The notes under the pieces are model-generated. The model had not been told where the DNA came from, did not search any database, and saw only the letters and a list, made by a program, of their open reading frames with translations. Shown here piece after piece: positions 38,371 to 50,388 of a stretch of DNA of 64,000 nt. Position numbers and translations under genes: made by a program. Source of the stretch: Paramoeba atlantica (taxonomy: Eukaryota; Discosea); contig CDRNVI010000144.1 in assembly GCA_977017575.1 (NCBI GenBank), forward strand, positions 1 through 64,000, read 5' to 3'. Each line of letters starts with the position of its first letter. Position 1 is the stretch's first letter.

Positions 38371-40861
38371 GTCAGATTGTTGTTGTTGTCGCTTCAGGTT
38401 TTCAACCAAAGAATCGCTTCTCTTTTGGTTAAACCATCAAAACCACCACCACCACCACCACCACCACTCGCCAGAACACCAACACAACCCCTTACTACAC
38501 ATCAATTCCCATCATCTCAAATAAAGGAAGAAGACACTGGAGCATATTGTTTTGTTGTCTTATCCGATTGCCCAACCTTCGAAAATACTGTTTCATCTGA
38601 AGATTGTCCCATTGAAAGATCCCAATTTCCTCCTTTTGTTCGAATTCAATAAATATCTCTTCAACATTGAAACTGAAAGTTCACCCAAAACCCCAAATAT
38701 GCTTTTCCTTCAAAAAGAACTGAAATCAAAACCTCGCAGTAATGTACTTTTATAAGGTGATGAATTTAACCAAGGTTCAATAATTCCACCACCACCACCA
38801 CCAAACAACAACCCGCCATGATCCTTATTCTTACTATCGCCATCACAACAACTCCTACTGCTGTTTCTGTTGCCCGCCATTGCTGCTGCCACCACCACCA
38901 CCACCATCATTTCAATCATGGTGATGAGAAAAAAAAAGGCATCATCTCATTGAAGTTCAAAAAAGGTTTGAGGAATGAAGGAATACAAGAACCAACAGCT
39001 GAATTATCGAGAGCCCCGAAGCCGTTTCCGTCGAGATGATTGACTTTCCTTTAATGAATAATCTGTAATCCCACCACCACCACCCATTCTCAACAGAATT
39101 TGTTGTTCTCAACGTATAAGGTAAAAACATGTCTTTTTCGCTCGGATTCATATTCAACATCAAACGAAGAGAGGAGACAGAGATGTTTCCTTCTCTCCTT
39201 CCTCCAGCAGCAGCAGCAGCAGCAGCAGAGCAGTACTAGCAGCAGCTTTCTCCTCCTCCGTTTCCGTCGTTGTTGTTGTGTGTTGTTGTTGTTGTTGTTT
39301 GATGAGTTGTCAACGTTGTGTTGTTCTTTGTGGTTGTCTCAAGAAGAGAAGATGTTCAAAAAAATTCAAAAAAAACCTTTTCGAAAAAAGGTTATCATTG
39401 TCCTCTCTCTCGCACCACACCCTTAGTCTTTCCATGTGTACCTCTAAAAAAAGAAAACAAGAAAAAACAAAAATGTTTTTCTTCTTTTCAAAAAAAAATA
39501 AATTAATCTTTCACAATAAAAAGAATTCTTTGAAACAAAAAAAGAAAAAACCTTTTTTCGAGCTTAAACCCTCCCTCCTCAATATGTTATTCAAACATCA
39601 GAAGAAGAGAGAGAAAGAAACACAACTTTTGAACCCCCCTCTCTCTCTCCGCCCCCCTCCCTTCTTCTCTTGACTTTCATTTGTTTTGAGACTCAAAATG
39701 AGAGAAAAGAAAAAATAAATTGAGTATTCAACTTAATCTTTTCTTTTTTTTTCTCTTTGTTATATTCAACTCTGCTGTCATATTATCGTTGTTGCCTCTT
39801 CCTTTAAAAAAAGAAAGAAAGAAAAAGTAATGTTGAATTAGTGTTTTGAAGGATAAAATGAAAAAAATATTATCTTGTTGTTTTAAATTAAAAAAAAAAA
39901 AAAAGAAAACAAAAAACCTTCTTGAAACCTCTTTCTCTTTCTTTCTCTTCTCTTGAGTCTCTTTCGCTCTCCCCCCCCCCCCCCCGAAACCCTAAATCTC
40001 TTTGGATGCCGTCGATTGATTCTCTTCAATAAATCACTAATTACATAAGTTATTAAAAAATATCTCTCTTCTTTCATAATATCAAATTAGAACAAACCAG
40101 CAAAAAGAAACGATTTATCACTGCTGGAAAAGCTTGATGTTCGCTCTCTCAACAAACAATAACAAACAACAACAACACATGCATCAATTTTGTGTGAGAT
40201 GATCTTTCCTCATCTTTCTTTTCCCCCCCCTTTCTTTCGTGGTTTGCCATCATAACACATCTTCTCCCTCTCTTTCCCTCTCTTTCCCTCTTCATATACT
40301 CACAAGACCAAACATTGACAACACAACAAAAGGATCACTGGAACAACCCAAAACCCAAACCCTCTTTTCATTCCAAAAACAAAAACAAAAACAAAAACAA
40401 AAACAAAAACAAAAACAAAAAAATCGGTGTCCCGAATTAAAAGACACCTTTTCAAATTGTTCATTTTTTTTTTATCAAAGAATATTTTTATTTGTTTCAA
40501 AAATAAATATCTTGTTCAAAAGAAACCCAAAAGAAACCCAAACACCCAACAAGATAAAATATGTGTTCATCAAACAATAGAAATCAAGAAGAGAAAATCC
40601 TCAAAGTCAAGCGTACAGTATAATATGACCACGAAATTCATGCGATTTTTGAGCGGAGTCCACAATTAAGCAGCACCTCTCACAAGAATTCCTTTTTCAC
40701 AACTCAACTTGAAGTTTTTGAATAACAATTGTTTTTGTTTGAATAAACAAACAAATAAACAAAAAATCAAAAACTGTAAGCTTTCATTGAATGATTTTCT
40801 TTTTCTGTCTTCTATTTTTGAATCAACATATTTCAACATGTTGTGTGTGTTGTGTGTGATA
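37712..40861. other. Intergenic: no gene confidently seen
   Basis: The stretch is A/T-rich with microsatellites. One plus-strand frame at about 38391-38652, opening after a CTTCAG acceptor-like site, encodes a polyproline run followed by sequence with EEDTGAYCFVVLSDCPTFEN. It looks protein-like but has no start or partner exon that I can place. A CAG-type run lies near 39208-39230. At 39971-39984 there is a C14 run. The rest is low complexity. Confidence 0.4.
38307..38368 (+). repeat. GATT tetranucleotide repeat
   Basis: About fifteen consecutive GATT units. It is a simple microsatellite in an intergenic position. Confidence 0.95.
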
Positions 40862-40942
40862 TGGGGGGAAGGGGGGGGAAGGGGGGGGGGGAAGGGGGGG
40901 GGGGGAAGGGGGGGGGGAAGGGGGGGGAAGGGGGGGGGGGAG
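40862..40942 (+). repeat. G-rich tract, potential G-quadruplex
   Basis: About eighty bases consist of G runs (8-12 G each) separated by AA. The tract lies about 220 bp upstream of the oxygenase gene start at 41165. Runs of this kind can form stacked quadruplexes on the plus strand. Whether it affects transcription is unknown. Confidence 0.85.
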
Positions 40943-41164
40943 AGGTTTTGTGTTGTGTGTGAGTGTCAATTTTGAGGAGGTCACGGAAAGAAAAAGAAGA
41001 AAAAAAGAGAAAAGGCCAACGCGGCGGCGTGGCGTGTCACATTTAATTTTGCACTCTAAAAAAAGAGTGCTAAAAATTTCTCTCAAAAATCTCTCTTTTT
41101 TTGATTTCTCTTTTGCTCTCTCTCTCTCTCTCTCAATCTCTTTCGATAATCTCTCTCTCTCTCA

Positions 41165-42592
41165 ATGGCTGATTCTCAAGGGTTAGAAACTTCTGTTCAA
41201 AAACTCTTAAAGGAACATAATGATTTGGTTTTGAATGCTTGTCTCAAAATCAATGATTATATTCTTCTTTCTGAAACAACAATGACAAAAAACTCGCTGC
41301 CGCCACCACCACCACTACTGCCACCCTCATCGAGTGACCCTTGGTTTCGGTATCAAACTCATCAATCCTCTCCCCCAAGTGAAGCTAAAATCACTACACG
41401 AAAGAAGCCACCAAAACAATTAAACATTTGGTTGAATTCATTTCCTTTCGCTCTTCCGGCTATCTTTTTTTCTCTCCTCTCTCCCTACGAAAATGAGTTG
41501 AAAGAAAAGAAACTCAAAATGGTTCATCTCTTCTGTGCTGTTCTCCACTCTCTTGGACTTGAAACAAAACCTTCTTCTTCTTATTCTATGATCAAACAAT
41601 CGATTTCTTTTCATCGTCTCCAAGATCTCAGTCGAAATTTTTTTACAAAACCACCAGAGAATTCATGGAACGTCACGATAATATGCAAAAACCAAATTCA
41701 CCAAACGAAAACTCTTCCTCATCCTTCAAATCATGACCTTCAGAATCGTCACCTTTCTTGGTCTAAGATTCAGCCTGGATCAGGTCAATATCCTGTCCAA
41801 CTTATTCACGATGAACAGAGCGGAAAGTTTCTTGCTTGTTGCTTCAAGTTAGATTCTGAACATCAAAAGAAAAGAGAATCAATTATTGATTTGATAAAAA
41901 TTATTGTCGACTCTCACAACAATGTTCGAAAAGCTGAAACGAACTCGAAAACTCGATCTGGAACAATGGTTGGCTCGAATGGTCGGTTTGATGATTTTAA
42001 AAAGATGAGAACAATTTATGCTTTTAAAATAGGACTTCAAAGATGTGCTGATATTGTTTCAATTTTAAGTGATACAGTTTCGTTTTTGCATACTCTTCTC
42101 GTTAATTATTTTGCGGTCGCGGTGAAACAACTTAATCTCCCGGTGATCAAGGAAGATTTTTCAAAGTCCATTCTTGCCGATTATTTTCGTGATCAGACAG
42201 TTCAACCGAAATCAGCAATTCCAATCTTTGGTACTCACCAATATGTTGCAAATGCTCATACTGATAAAGATAAATCATTGACTTATGGTTTTTGCTTTCA
42301 AGAGAAGGGCGCAAAAGGTCGAAAGTTATTTTTCCCACAACACAAATTTTTTTTGGATTTAACCGATTCCTGTGCATTTATTTTTGATGGGACTGTTTCA
42401 CATGGGACAACTGAAGCAGGGCACAAACATCTTTCTCGATGGACTTGTGCAATGGTTGATAAAGGGGTTAATGAAAAAGATGAAAAACGGCAACTAAACC
42501 TTGATCTCAAACGAAAAACAAACCAATCACCTCAACAACAACAAACCCTAAAAACCAAAAAAAAACCAAAAATAAAACAAACTAAAAATTGA
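41165..42592 (+). CDS. 2-oxoglutarate/Fe(II)-dependent oxygenase-like protein, 475 aa
   Basis: An intact single-exon frame. The N-terminal 190 residues include a proline run (residues 46-54) and unassigned sequence. The C-terminal part shows the double-stranded beta-helix signature: the metal triad H365-x-D367 (in VANAHTDKDKS) and distal H413 (in DGTVSHGTTE), with R425 (SRWTCAM) placed 12 residues later, as for the arginine that holds 2-oxoglutarate. Spacing and flanks (Gly-rich strand, RKLFFPQHKFFLDL) fit 2OG oxygenases, including the fungal and protist DNA-linked or transposon-linked groups related to TET/JBP. The substrate cannot be read from sequence. The C-terminus is Lys/Gln-rich (PKIKQTKN). 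The start is the first ATG after a pyrimidine-rich CTCTCT leader. It could act on DNA, RNA or protein. Confidence is high that it is a gene and moderate for the family. Confidence 0.75.
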   Translation: MADSQGLETSVQKLLKEHNDLVLNACLKINDYILLSETTMTKNSLPPPPPLLPPSSSDPWFRYQTHQSSPPSEAKITTRKKPPKQLNIWLNSFPFALPAIFFSLLSPYENELKEKKLKMVHLFCAVLHSLGLETKPSSSYSMIKQSISFHRLQDLSRNFFTKPPENSWNVTIICKNQIHQTKTLPHPSNHDLQNRHLSWSKIQPGSGQYPVQLIHDEQSGKFLACCFKLDSEHQKKRESIIDLIKIIVDSHNNVRKAETNSKTRSGTMVGSNGRFDDFKKMRTIYAFKIGLQRCADIVSILSDTVSFLHTLLVNYFAVAVKQLNLPVIKEDFSKSILADYFRDQTVQPKSAIPIFGTHQYVANAHTDKDKSLTYGFCFQEKGAKGRKLFFPQHKFFLDLTDSCAFIFDGTVSHGTTEAGHKHLSRWTCAMVDKGVNEKDEKRQLNLDLKRKTNQSPQQQQTLKTKKKPKIKQTKN

Positions 42593-43199
42593 TTTTTTTT
42601 ATTAATTTTTTAATTATTTTATTAATTATTTTTTTGATTTTTGAAAAAAAACAAACCCTAAACCCTTAAACCCTTTTCTTCTATTATTTTGAACTCCAAA
42701 AAACAAAAAGAGAAAGTAAAAGAAAAAAAATAAATCAGAAAAGAGGAGAGAGATTAACTAGCCGTGGGGGGGCGGTACGTATCAGAGATGAAACAAAAGA
42801 GGGGAGAGCAAATTGAGTACAGAGGGAGGGAGAGAGGGAGGGAGGGAAAAAAAGGAGCAATGAAAGGAGAGGGAGGGAAGCTTGTAAATCCTAATTGGTG
42901 GCCCACAATATCACCCCTAAACCCCCAAGAATACTTTAGGAAGAAAGAAAGAGGCAAAAAAGGAAAATCAGCAAAAAGAAAAAAGAAAAAGAAAACAAAA
43001 CAAAACAAAAAAAAAGAGAGAAAAAAGAAAAAAAAAAAAAAGAGAGGAAGAAAGAAGGAGAAGAGAAAAAAAAGGATCGGAGGAGCAAGAGAGACAAAAA
43101 AGAATAAAAGAGAGAAAAAAAAAAAGAAAAAGAAGAGAAAAAATAAAAGAAAAAAAAGAAAAAAAACCAAAGCACAAAGAATCCCAGTCCAGTACTTAT
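42593..43199. other. A/G-rich intergenic sequence; no gene seen
   Basis: After the oxygenase stop comes AT-rich sequence with short telomere-like words (AAACCCTAAACCCTTAAACCC at about 42652-42672), then A/G-rich microsatellite from about 42690 to 43170. Lys-rich and Phe-rich open frames here are artefacts of composition. Confidence 0.7.
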
Positions 43200-43690
43200 T
43201 TCTTGGTGGTTTCAAAGCAAGAGTAAATCACAAAAGAAATAAGATGATACAATTTTCAATAAATAAAAGAACATTCTCTGAAAGAAAAAACATTAAAACA
43301 AAAAGTTATTTAAATATTATTTAAAAAAATATCAGAAAAAAGAAACTGAACCCCTAACCCATCACATCACATTGTGCTTTATTTGAGAGAAAAATAGGCT
43401 TCTTTGGATACAGTAAATCACAAGAGAATAAGACGATATCATTTTCAATAAATAAAGAACAGTTTCTGAAGGAAAAAACAATAAACCCAAAATTATTTAA
43501 ATATTATTTAAAAAAATACTGGAAAAAAGAAACGGAACCCCTCACATCACATCACATTGTGCTTTATCTGAGAGAAAAATAGGATTCTTTGAATAGAGTA
43601 AATCACAAGGGAATAAGACGATGTAATTTTCAATGATAAAGAACAGTTTCTAAAGAAAAAAACAATTAAAATAACAACGATAATTGGTAA
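43200..43690 (+). repeat. Tandem repeat, about 187-bp unit, nearly 3 copies
   Basis: The word GTAAATCACAA recurs at about 43223, 43411 and 43598, and CACATTGTGCTTTAT recurs with a spacing of about 185 bp. Between them are AT-rich stretches with a conserved ATTTTCAAT word. It is non-coding. Confidence 0.85.
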
Positions 43691-46600
43691 AGGTGAAAAA
43701 ATTATCGCTTCAAACCTTATTAATTAAAACCCCAACAAACACACACACACACAGGTGAGAGAGAGAGAACTCTGGAGAAAGAGAAAAGAAAAAAGATTAG
43801 TGTTAAAAAAGGAAGGAAGGGGAGGAGGGAAAGGGGAGGGATAAAATGAATGTGGTAATCTTTATAATACATGCACACATCATTGATATTTGACAAACAA
43901 CCTCTCAATAATCGATAAGGGTTTAGGGTGTCCATTCACCTTGCAATCCAACACACACAAACACTTTCGTGCACAACACTCTCAACACTCTCCAAGAGTG
44001 TGCTTTGGGAGAGCAAAACGTAGCCAGGACCAAAAAATGGAGCCCACACCAGCAAGTTAGAGAAAGGCACTGGTTTGTCAAAGTAAAATCATGCACAGTT
44101 AATCCCAACTACTTCCAAGGAGGAAACTCACGGGGGTTCCAGAGTTCCATCGAAAAATCCCAACTTCAAACCCAAAGAGAGACAACCAAAAAAAAAAAAC
44201 AGCGAAAAGGGTGTCCCCCCCTTGGTGTGTCCCTTCTGAGAAAAACAGAAACTGACTGGAGAAAGAAAGGGGTTTCATTGAATGGAGGGGGAAATATGAG
44301 GGGAAAAACACAAAGAAAAAGAATCAAAGAAAACATATATGACCAAAAACAAACACTAAAACCCCCGATGAAATTCACAACAACAACAACATGATGGTGG
44401 AAGTGGGATGATAGAGCACAGAGCAAGGGGGGGCATCCTCCGACAAACTCAACAATCAGACATTAACAAAAACAAACTCTCGGTTTAAGTTCTCCTTTTA
44501 TATTAAGAATTCTATGAATTTCCAACAAACATCTTAACAACAAAGGAACAATACAACAGCAATTTGTGATGAAACACAAATAAAGACCATCCAAAACGCT
44601 CCCTAAACCCTTTTGGGAAAACCCGAAGGAAACACACAAAACAACACATCAAATCAGGAAGCATCTTTGTGAGTCGCAACACACACACACACTTTGATAT
44701 TTTTAACAAACAATAACAATCTCTCGATATATTGATAAAGGGTTTTAGGCTGTCCATTCACCTTACGATTGGTGGGGGGAGGGGATATGGCAGGAAGGAA
44801 CTAAAAGGGAAAGAGAAAAGGAAAAGATTAGTGTTCAAAGGAATGAAGGAGGGATAGAAGAAAAAAAAGAGGAAGAGAATAAAAGAAAACAAACATAACA
44901 GTTATGCAACGATGGTGGTGGAGATCAATGGCAATCTTTGTGACATATTTGATAAACAATCTCTCGATATATTGATAATATTGGTGTCCATTCACTTTGC
45001 AATCCAACACACAAACCCTTACCTCAATTAAAACACCTCACAAACCTGATGAGAACTGAAAGAGAAAAGAGAAAAGAGAAAAAAGAAAAGAGAAAGGAAG
45101 GATTTCGTTCAGTTCAATGTAAGGGGGAAAAGGGAAGAAATACAAAGCAAAACAAAAACAAAACAAAAACAAAAATAAAACCAATGAATTTTACAACAAT
45201 ATATTATTATAGAAGTTGGTGTGGATCAATTAAAACAAAAAAAAACAGAGAACTGCCAGTTCAAAAAACAAAAAAAGAGAGAGAGAAAACCAGATGATTG
45301 TTTGGGGCTTTTGAAAAATTATTGTCGAATATTTTAGGAACAACACACGTCGTGAAACAGCAGCACACTTCCGGAACACAAGAAGTCAAGAAATTATCCA
45401 ACAATAACAATGACATCTCTCTTTTTTTTAAAAAAAAAAAACATAATCAGGAAAAAAGAGAGAAAAGAGAGGGAAAAGAGAGGGAAAAGAGAGGGAAAAG
45501 AGGAAAGAAAAAGAAAACCAGAAAAGGAGAGTGAACACACAACAAAGCCTTTGAAGAAGAGAAACATGATTCTTTTTTTTAACAAATATATTTACTTGCT
45601 GATTACAAAACTCATCTCCCTTCGAAAAAAAAAATCAGTTTGGAACAACAATTAAAAGAAAAGAAAAAGAAAGAGAAAGAGAAAAAAGAAGAAAAGAAAG
45701 AAAAGAAAAGAAAACCAAAAAAAACATTGTAAAAACTGTTCAAACTAAGGAAACAAAATTTTAGAATCTTATTTGGTGAGAAGAAAGAGAACAAAAAGGA
45801 CACACCAAGAGGAGGGGGTAGGAGAAAACAAAAAGAAAACAGAAACAAAAAAGAAATGATCTATCAATCGTCAAACGAATGGAGAGAAAAGACAGTCAAA
45901 CCAAAAAAAATCAAAACAACCACCTTTTATCATGAAAAGGAGGGGGGAAACACAAAGAAGGAGGAGAATAAAAGAAAACAAAAAAAAAAGAAAACAAACA
46001 CTAAACACCATGATTCGCAATAATAATAATTGGTAACGGCGAGATATTATCGCTTCAAACCTTATCAATTAAAACCCCAACAAACACCCACAAGCAAGAG
46101 AGAGAGAGAACTCTGGAGAAAGAGAAAAGAGAAAAGATTAGTGTTAAAAGGAATGAGGGGGAGAGAGGGAGGAAAAAGAGGAAGAGAATAAAAGAAAACA
46201 AACCCTTCATATAACAATGCAACAATGATAGTGGAGATCAATGGTTTCTTTGTGACACACACTACTGATATATTGACAAACAATCTCTCTTAATATTGAG
46301 GCAATTCAACACACAAACACTTTTGCACGCAACAACAACACTCCCCAAGAGCTCTTTGCAATGCAACAGCAAAGTGTATTGCTTGATCATCACCCAAAAC
46401 CCTTTCAATCAAGACCCACATCTTGAATGTGGGAATAGCAGCAGCAGGAATAAGTGGTTTTAAAATCCTTATCAATTAAAACACCTCACAAACCCTGATG
46501 AGAACTGAAAGAGAAAAGAGAAAAGAGAAAAGAGAAAAGAGAAAAGAGAAAGGATTTTGTTCAGTTCGACGGAAAGAAATACAAAACAAAACAAAAACAA

Positions 46601-47400
46601 AACAAAAACAAAAATAAAACCAATGAATTTTATAATAATATATTATCGAGGTGGTGGATCAATCAAAACAAAAAAAAAAAACAGAGAACTGCTAGTTCAA
46701 AAAACAGAAAAAGAGAGAAGAAAGAGAAAGAAAACCAGATGATTGTTTGGGGTTTTTGAAAAATTATTGTCGAATATTCGGAACAACACACGTCATGAAA
46801 CAGCAGCACACTTGCGTAACACAAGAAGTCAAAAAATCATCCATCAACAATGATGACATTCTCTCTCTTTTAAAAAAAACATAATCAGGAAAAAAGAGAT
46901 AAAAGAGAGAAGGAGAGAGGAAAGATAAAAGAAAACCAGAAAAGGAGAGCGAACACACACAACAAAGCCATTGAAGAAAAGAAATACGATTCTTTTTTTT
47001 TAACAAATATATTTATTTCCTGATTACAAAACTCATTCTCCCTTTGAAAAAAAATCAGTTTGGAACGACCAATTAAAAGAAAAGAAAAAAAAAAAAAAAA
47101 AAAAAAGAAATGAAAGAAAAGAAAACTGGAAAAAAACTTAGTAAAAACTGTTCGAACCAAGGAAACAAAATTTCAGAATCTTATTTGGTGAGGAAAAAGA
47201 GAACAAAAAGTGCACCAAGAGGAGGGGGGCAGGAGGAAACAAAAAGAAAACAGAAACAAAAAAGAAATGATCCATTGTCGATCAAACGAACGGAGAGAAA
47301 AGAGAGAGAAAAGACGGTCAAACCAAAAAAAACAAAACGACCACCTTTTCACGCGAAAAAGCAATTCATCATTTATTTTTAGCACTCTAAAATATATGTC
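43691..47400 (+). repeat. Diverged tandem/segmental duplications, main unit about 1.4 kb
   Basis: Blocks recur in the same order. CCTGATGAGAACTGAAAGAG lies at about 45046 and 46495, GAACAACACACGTC at about 45340 and 46780, TTAGAATCTTATTTGGTGAG-like sequence at about 45757 and 47168, and AATTAAAACCCCAACAAAC at about 43722 and 46068. The spacing is 1.41-1.45 kb for the best-preserved pair. Microsatellite tracts fill the units. No open frame is conserved between copies, so I call no gene. Confidence 0.75.
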
Positions 47401-47577
47401 AGCCTTTTTACTACCTTTCGGCTTTGGAGTAGATGAATTTTTATATTTTATTTTTTATGTCTTTTTCAATAAAACGAAAATAACAAAAATACTCACAAGA
47501 AAATCTGATTCGATATTTTGCCGCCCAAAAATCTTTTATTTTTTGTCTTTTTTTGTTTTTCGCCTTGAAAAACATGC

Positions 47578-48980
47578 TGTTGCTTGTTCGGGGGAGGGTG
47601 ATGAAGGGAGTCGCGGTCAGGGGGGCAAAGGGAAAAGACTTTTTTTTGCTTCTTTCAAACAACTCTTTTTTTGTTTTCTTTGTGTGTGTAAAAAAAAGAG
47701 AAAAAGAGTTGATCTTGATGAGGTGAGAGATCGCTTCAAAGACTACACGCGGAGAGAGGAAGGAAGAATTGTGGTGTGGATTGCTCAGAACATTATTCCT
47801 CCCCTATGTGATCAGGTTTTTCTTTGTTTCCTCTCAGTGTTTTTTTTTTTTTTTTAGTCCTTTCTCTCCTCTTTTCCCCCCCTTTTTTTTTGGTTTTTGA
47901 TCTCTTTTCCTTTTGTTTGTGTGTCTTTTGTTTGTGTGTCTTTTGTTCGCCACCCTAAACCCTTGTTTGTCACACTTGTTTTCGTTATGTTTATTTTTCC
48001 TTTCTTGGGTATCATGATGGATGAGGTTTGAGATGTGGTTCTCTTCATCCTTTTGTTTGTCTTGTCTTTTTTATTTGTTCTTCTTTCTTTGTTCTTTTGT
48101 TCGTTCTTTTCTTTGTCTTTTTGTGTCCTCTTTGCTCTTCCTTTCCCCCCTTTTCCCCCTTCCCTTTCACTCTCCCTTCCCTAAACCCTTTTCTGTTGCG
48201 AACCCCTACCTTGTTCTGTTGTCTTCTATTCATTTTGAAGTCTTTCTCACTGCTCTTTCCTGTCGAATCTCCCCCGTCGATTCTCCCCTCTTCTGTTTTT
48301 CTCCTGCCTCCTTTCTTACCTTTTCCTCAAAAATTTGTTTTCTCACTTTGATTGTTCTTTCTTATTTGGAGTGTTTTCCTCTTTTGTGTTTTTCCCTCTC
48401 TTTTGTCTTTCGTTGGTGCTCTCTGTGCTCCTTCAACAACAACAACCCTGCCTGCTGTGTTTTGATTCATCCTTTTGTTTTTTGCCACATTTGATTTTTT
48501 TCTGTGTTTTCTCTCTTTGAATATTTTCTCTTTTGTTCAAAACCCTATTCTTTCTTTTGTTGTTGTTGTTCCTTTTATTTGATATAAACCACACCTTCTG
48601 CTTTTTCGATTTGATCTTTGGATTGACTTTCGTTTATTGTTTTGTTGTTTTTCTGTGGAGATCTCATCAATCCTGACATTTTCCCTTTCCCCTCCCCCCC
48701 AAATCTTCGCTTCCCCCTCTTTTCCTTTTCTCTTTTGTTGATATCTCCCCATCTTTACTCTAATAACCTTATTCTCTTTCTTCTCTCTTTCTAAACCTTT
48801 TTTTCTTTCAATAGAGTGTAGTTGTGGGGTAGAGGAAGTTTTTCTCCTAATTTGTCGTCATTGCAATCTTTTTCTCTTTCTTTTTTTTCAATCTCTTTTT
48901 TGCAAGTACTTTTTTCTTTTTTTTTTCATTTTCTCTTTCTCTTTCTCTCTTTTAAAGAAATAAAATAGAATGATCAATTA
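47578..48980 (+). repeat. 1.4-kb tandem duplication, copy 1, with exon-like segment and embedded LTR-like sequence
   Basis: It begins at the GGGGGAGGGTGATGAAGGGAG island. At about 47693-47815 an exon-like frame (KRKRVDLDEVRDRFKDY, then RIVVWIAQNIIPPLCDQ) ends at CAG|GTTTTT, a good splice donor. From about 48194 to 48679 the unit matches the dispersed LTR family (GCGAACCCCT... to ...CAATCCTGACA). The coding scrap is conserved at protein level in copy 2, but no full gene can be built. Confidence 0.75.
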
Positions 48981-50388
48981 TTGCTTGTTTGGGGGAGGGT
49001 GATGGAGGGAGTCAAAGTTAGGGGGGCGGCAAGGGGAAGAGACTTTTTTTTGCTTCTTTCATCAAACAACTCTTTTTTTGTTTTCTTTGTGTGTGTAAAA
49101 AAAAGAGAAAAAGAGTTGATCTTGATGAGGTGAGAGATTGCTTCAAAAACCACACGCGGAGAGAGAGGAAGGAAGAATTGTGGTGTGGATTGCTCAGAAC
49201 ATTATCCCTCCCCTATGTGATCAGGTTTTTCTTCTTTGTTTCCTCTCAGTGTTTTTTTTTTTTGTTTTGGTCCTTTCTCTCCTCTTCTCCCCCCTTTCCT
49301 TTTTTTTTTGGGTTTTTGATTTCTTTTCCTTTTGTTTGTGTGTCTTTTGTTCGCTACCCTAAACCCTTGTTCATTACACTTGTTTTCGTCATGTTTATTT
49401 TTCCTTTCTTGGGTATCATGATGGATGAGGCTTGAGATGCGGTTCTCTTCATCCTTTTGTTTGTCTTGTCTTTTTTATTTGTTCTTCTTTCTTTGTTCTT
49501 TTGTTCGTTCTTTTCTTTATTGTCTTTTTGTGTCCTCTTTGCTCTTCCTTTTTCCCCTTTTTCCCCTTTCCCTTTCCACCTTATTCTGTATTTCAAACCT
49601 CTACCTTGTTCTGTTGTTTTCTATTCATTTTGAAGTCTTTCTCACTGCTCTTTCCTGTTGAATCTCCCCCTGGTTGATTCTCCCCTCTTTTGTTTTTCTC
49701 CTGTCTCCTTTCTTACCTTTTCCTCAAAAATTTGTGTTTTCTTCTCACTTTGATTGTTCTTTCTTATTTGGAGTGTTTTCCTCTTTTGTGTTTTTCCCTC
49801 TCTTTTGTCTTTCGTTGGTGCTCCTTCAACAACAACAACCCTGCCTGCTGTGTTTTGATTCATCCTTTTGTTTTTTGTCACAATTGATTTTTTTCTGTGT
49901 TTTCTCTCTTTGAATATTTTCTCTTTTGTTCAAAACCCTATTCTTTCTTTCTTTCTTTTGTTGTTCCTTTTATTTGATATAAACCACACCTTCTGCTTTT
50001 TTTCAATTTGATCTTTGGATTGACTTTCATTTATTGTTTTGTTGTTTATTTTCTGTGGGGATCTCATCAATCCTCTGACATTTTCCCTTTCCCCCCCTCC
50101 CCTCCCCCCCCCCAAATCTTCACTTCTCCCCTCTTTTCCTTTTCTCTTTCGTTGATATCTCCCCATCTTTACTCTAATAACCTTATTCTCTCTCTTCTCT
50201 CTTTTTAAATCTTTTTTTCTTTCAATAGAGTGTAGTTGTGGGGCAGAGGAAGTTTTTCTCCCCAAATTTGTCGTCGTTGCAATCTTTTTTTCTCTCTTTT
50301 TTTTCAATCTCTTTTGCAAGTACTTTTTTCTTTTTTTTTCATTTTCTTTTCTCTTTCTCTCTTTTAAAGAAATAAAATAGAATGACCA
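48981..50388 (+). repeat. 1.4-kb tandem duplication, copy 2
   Basis: It matches copy 1 along its whole length with an offset of about 1,404 bp. Differences are mostly microsatellite length and scattered substitutions. The exon-like segment at about 49097-49225 keeps DLDEVRD and IVVWIAQNIIPPLCDQ and the same CAG|GTTTTT junction. The LTR-like part at about 49585-50085 is slightly more altered. Confidence 0.8.

Noticed and set aside
43200-43690. CRISPR-like regular repeats
   Set aside because: The units are long, contiguous tandem repeats without unique spacers, in a eukaryotic chromosome.
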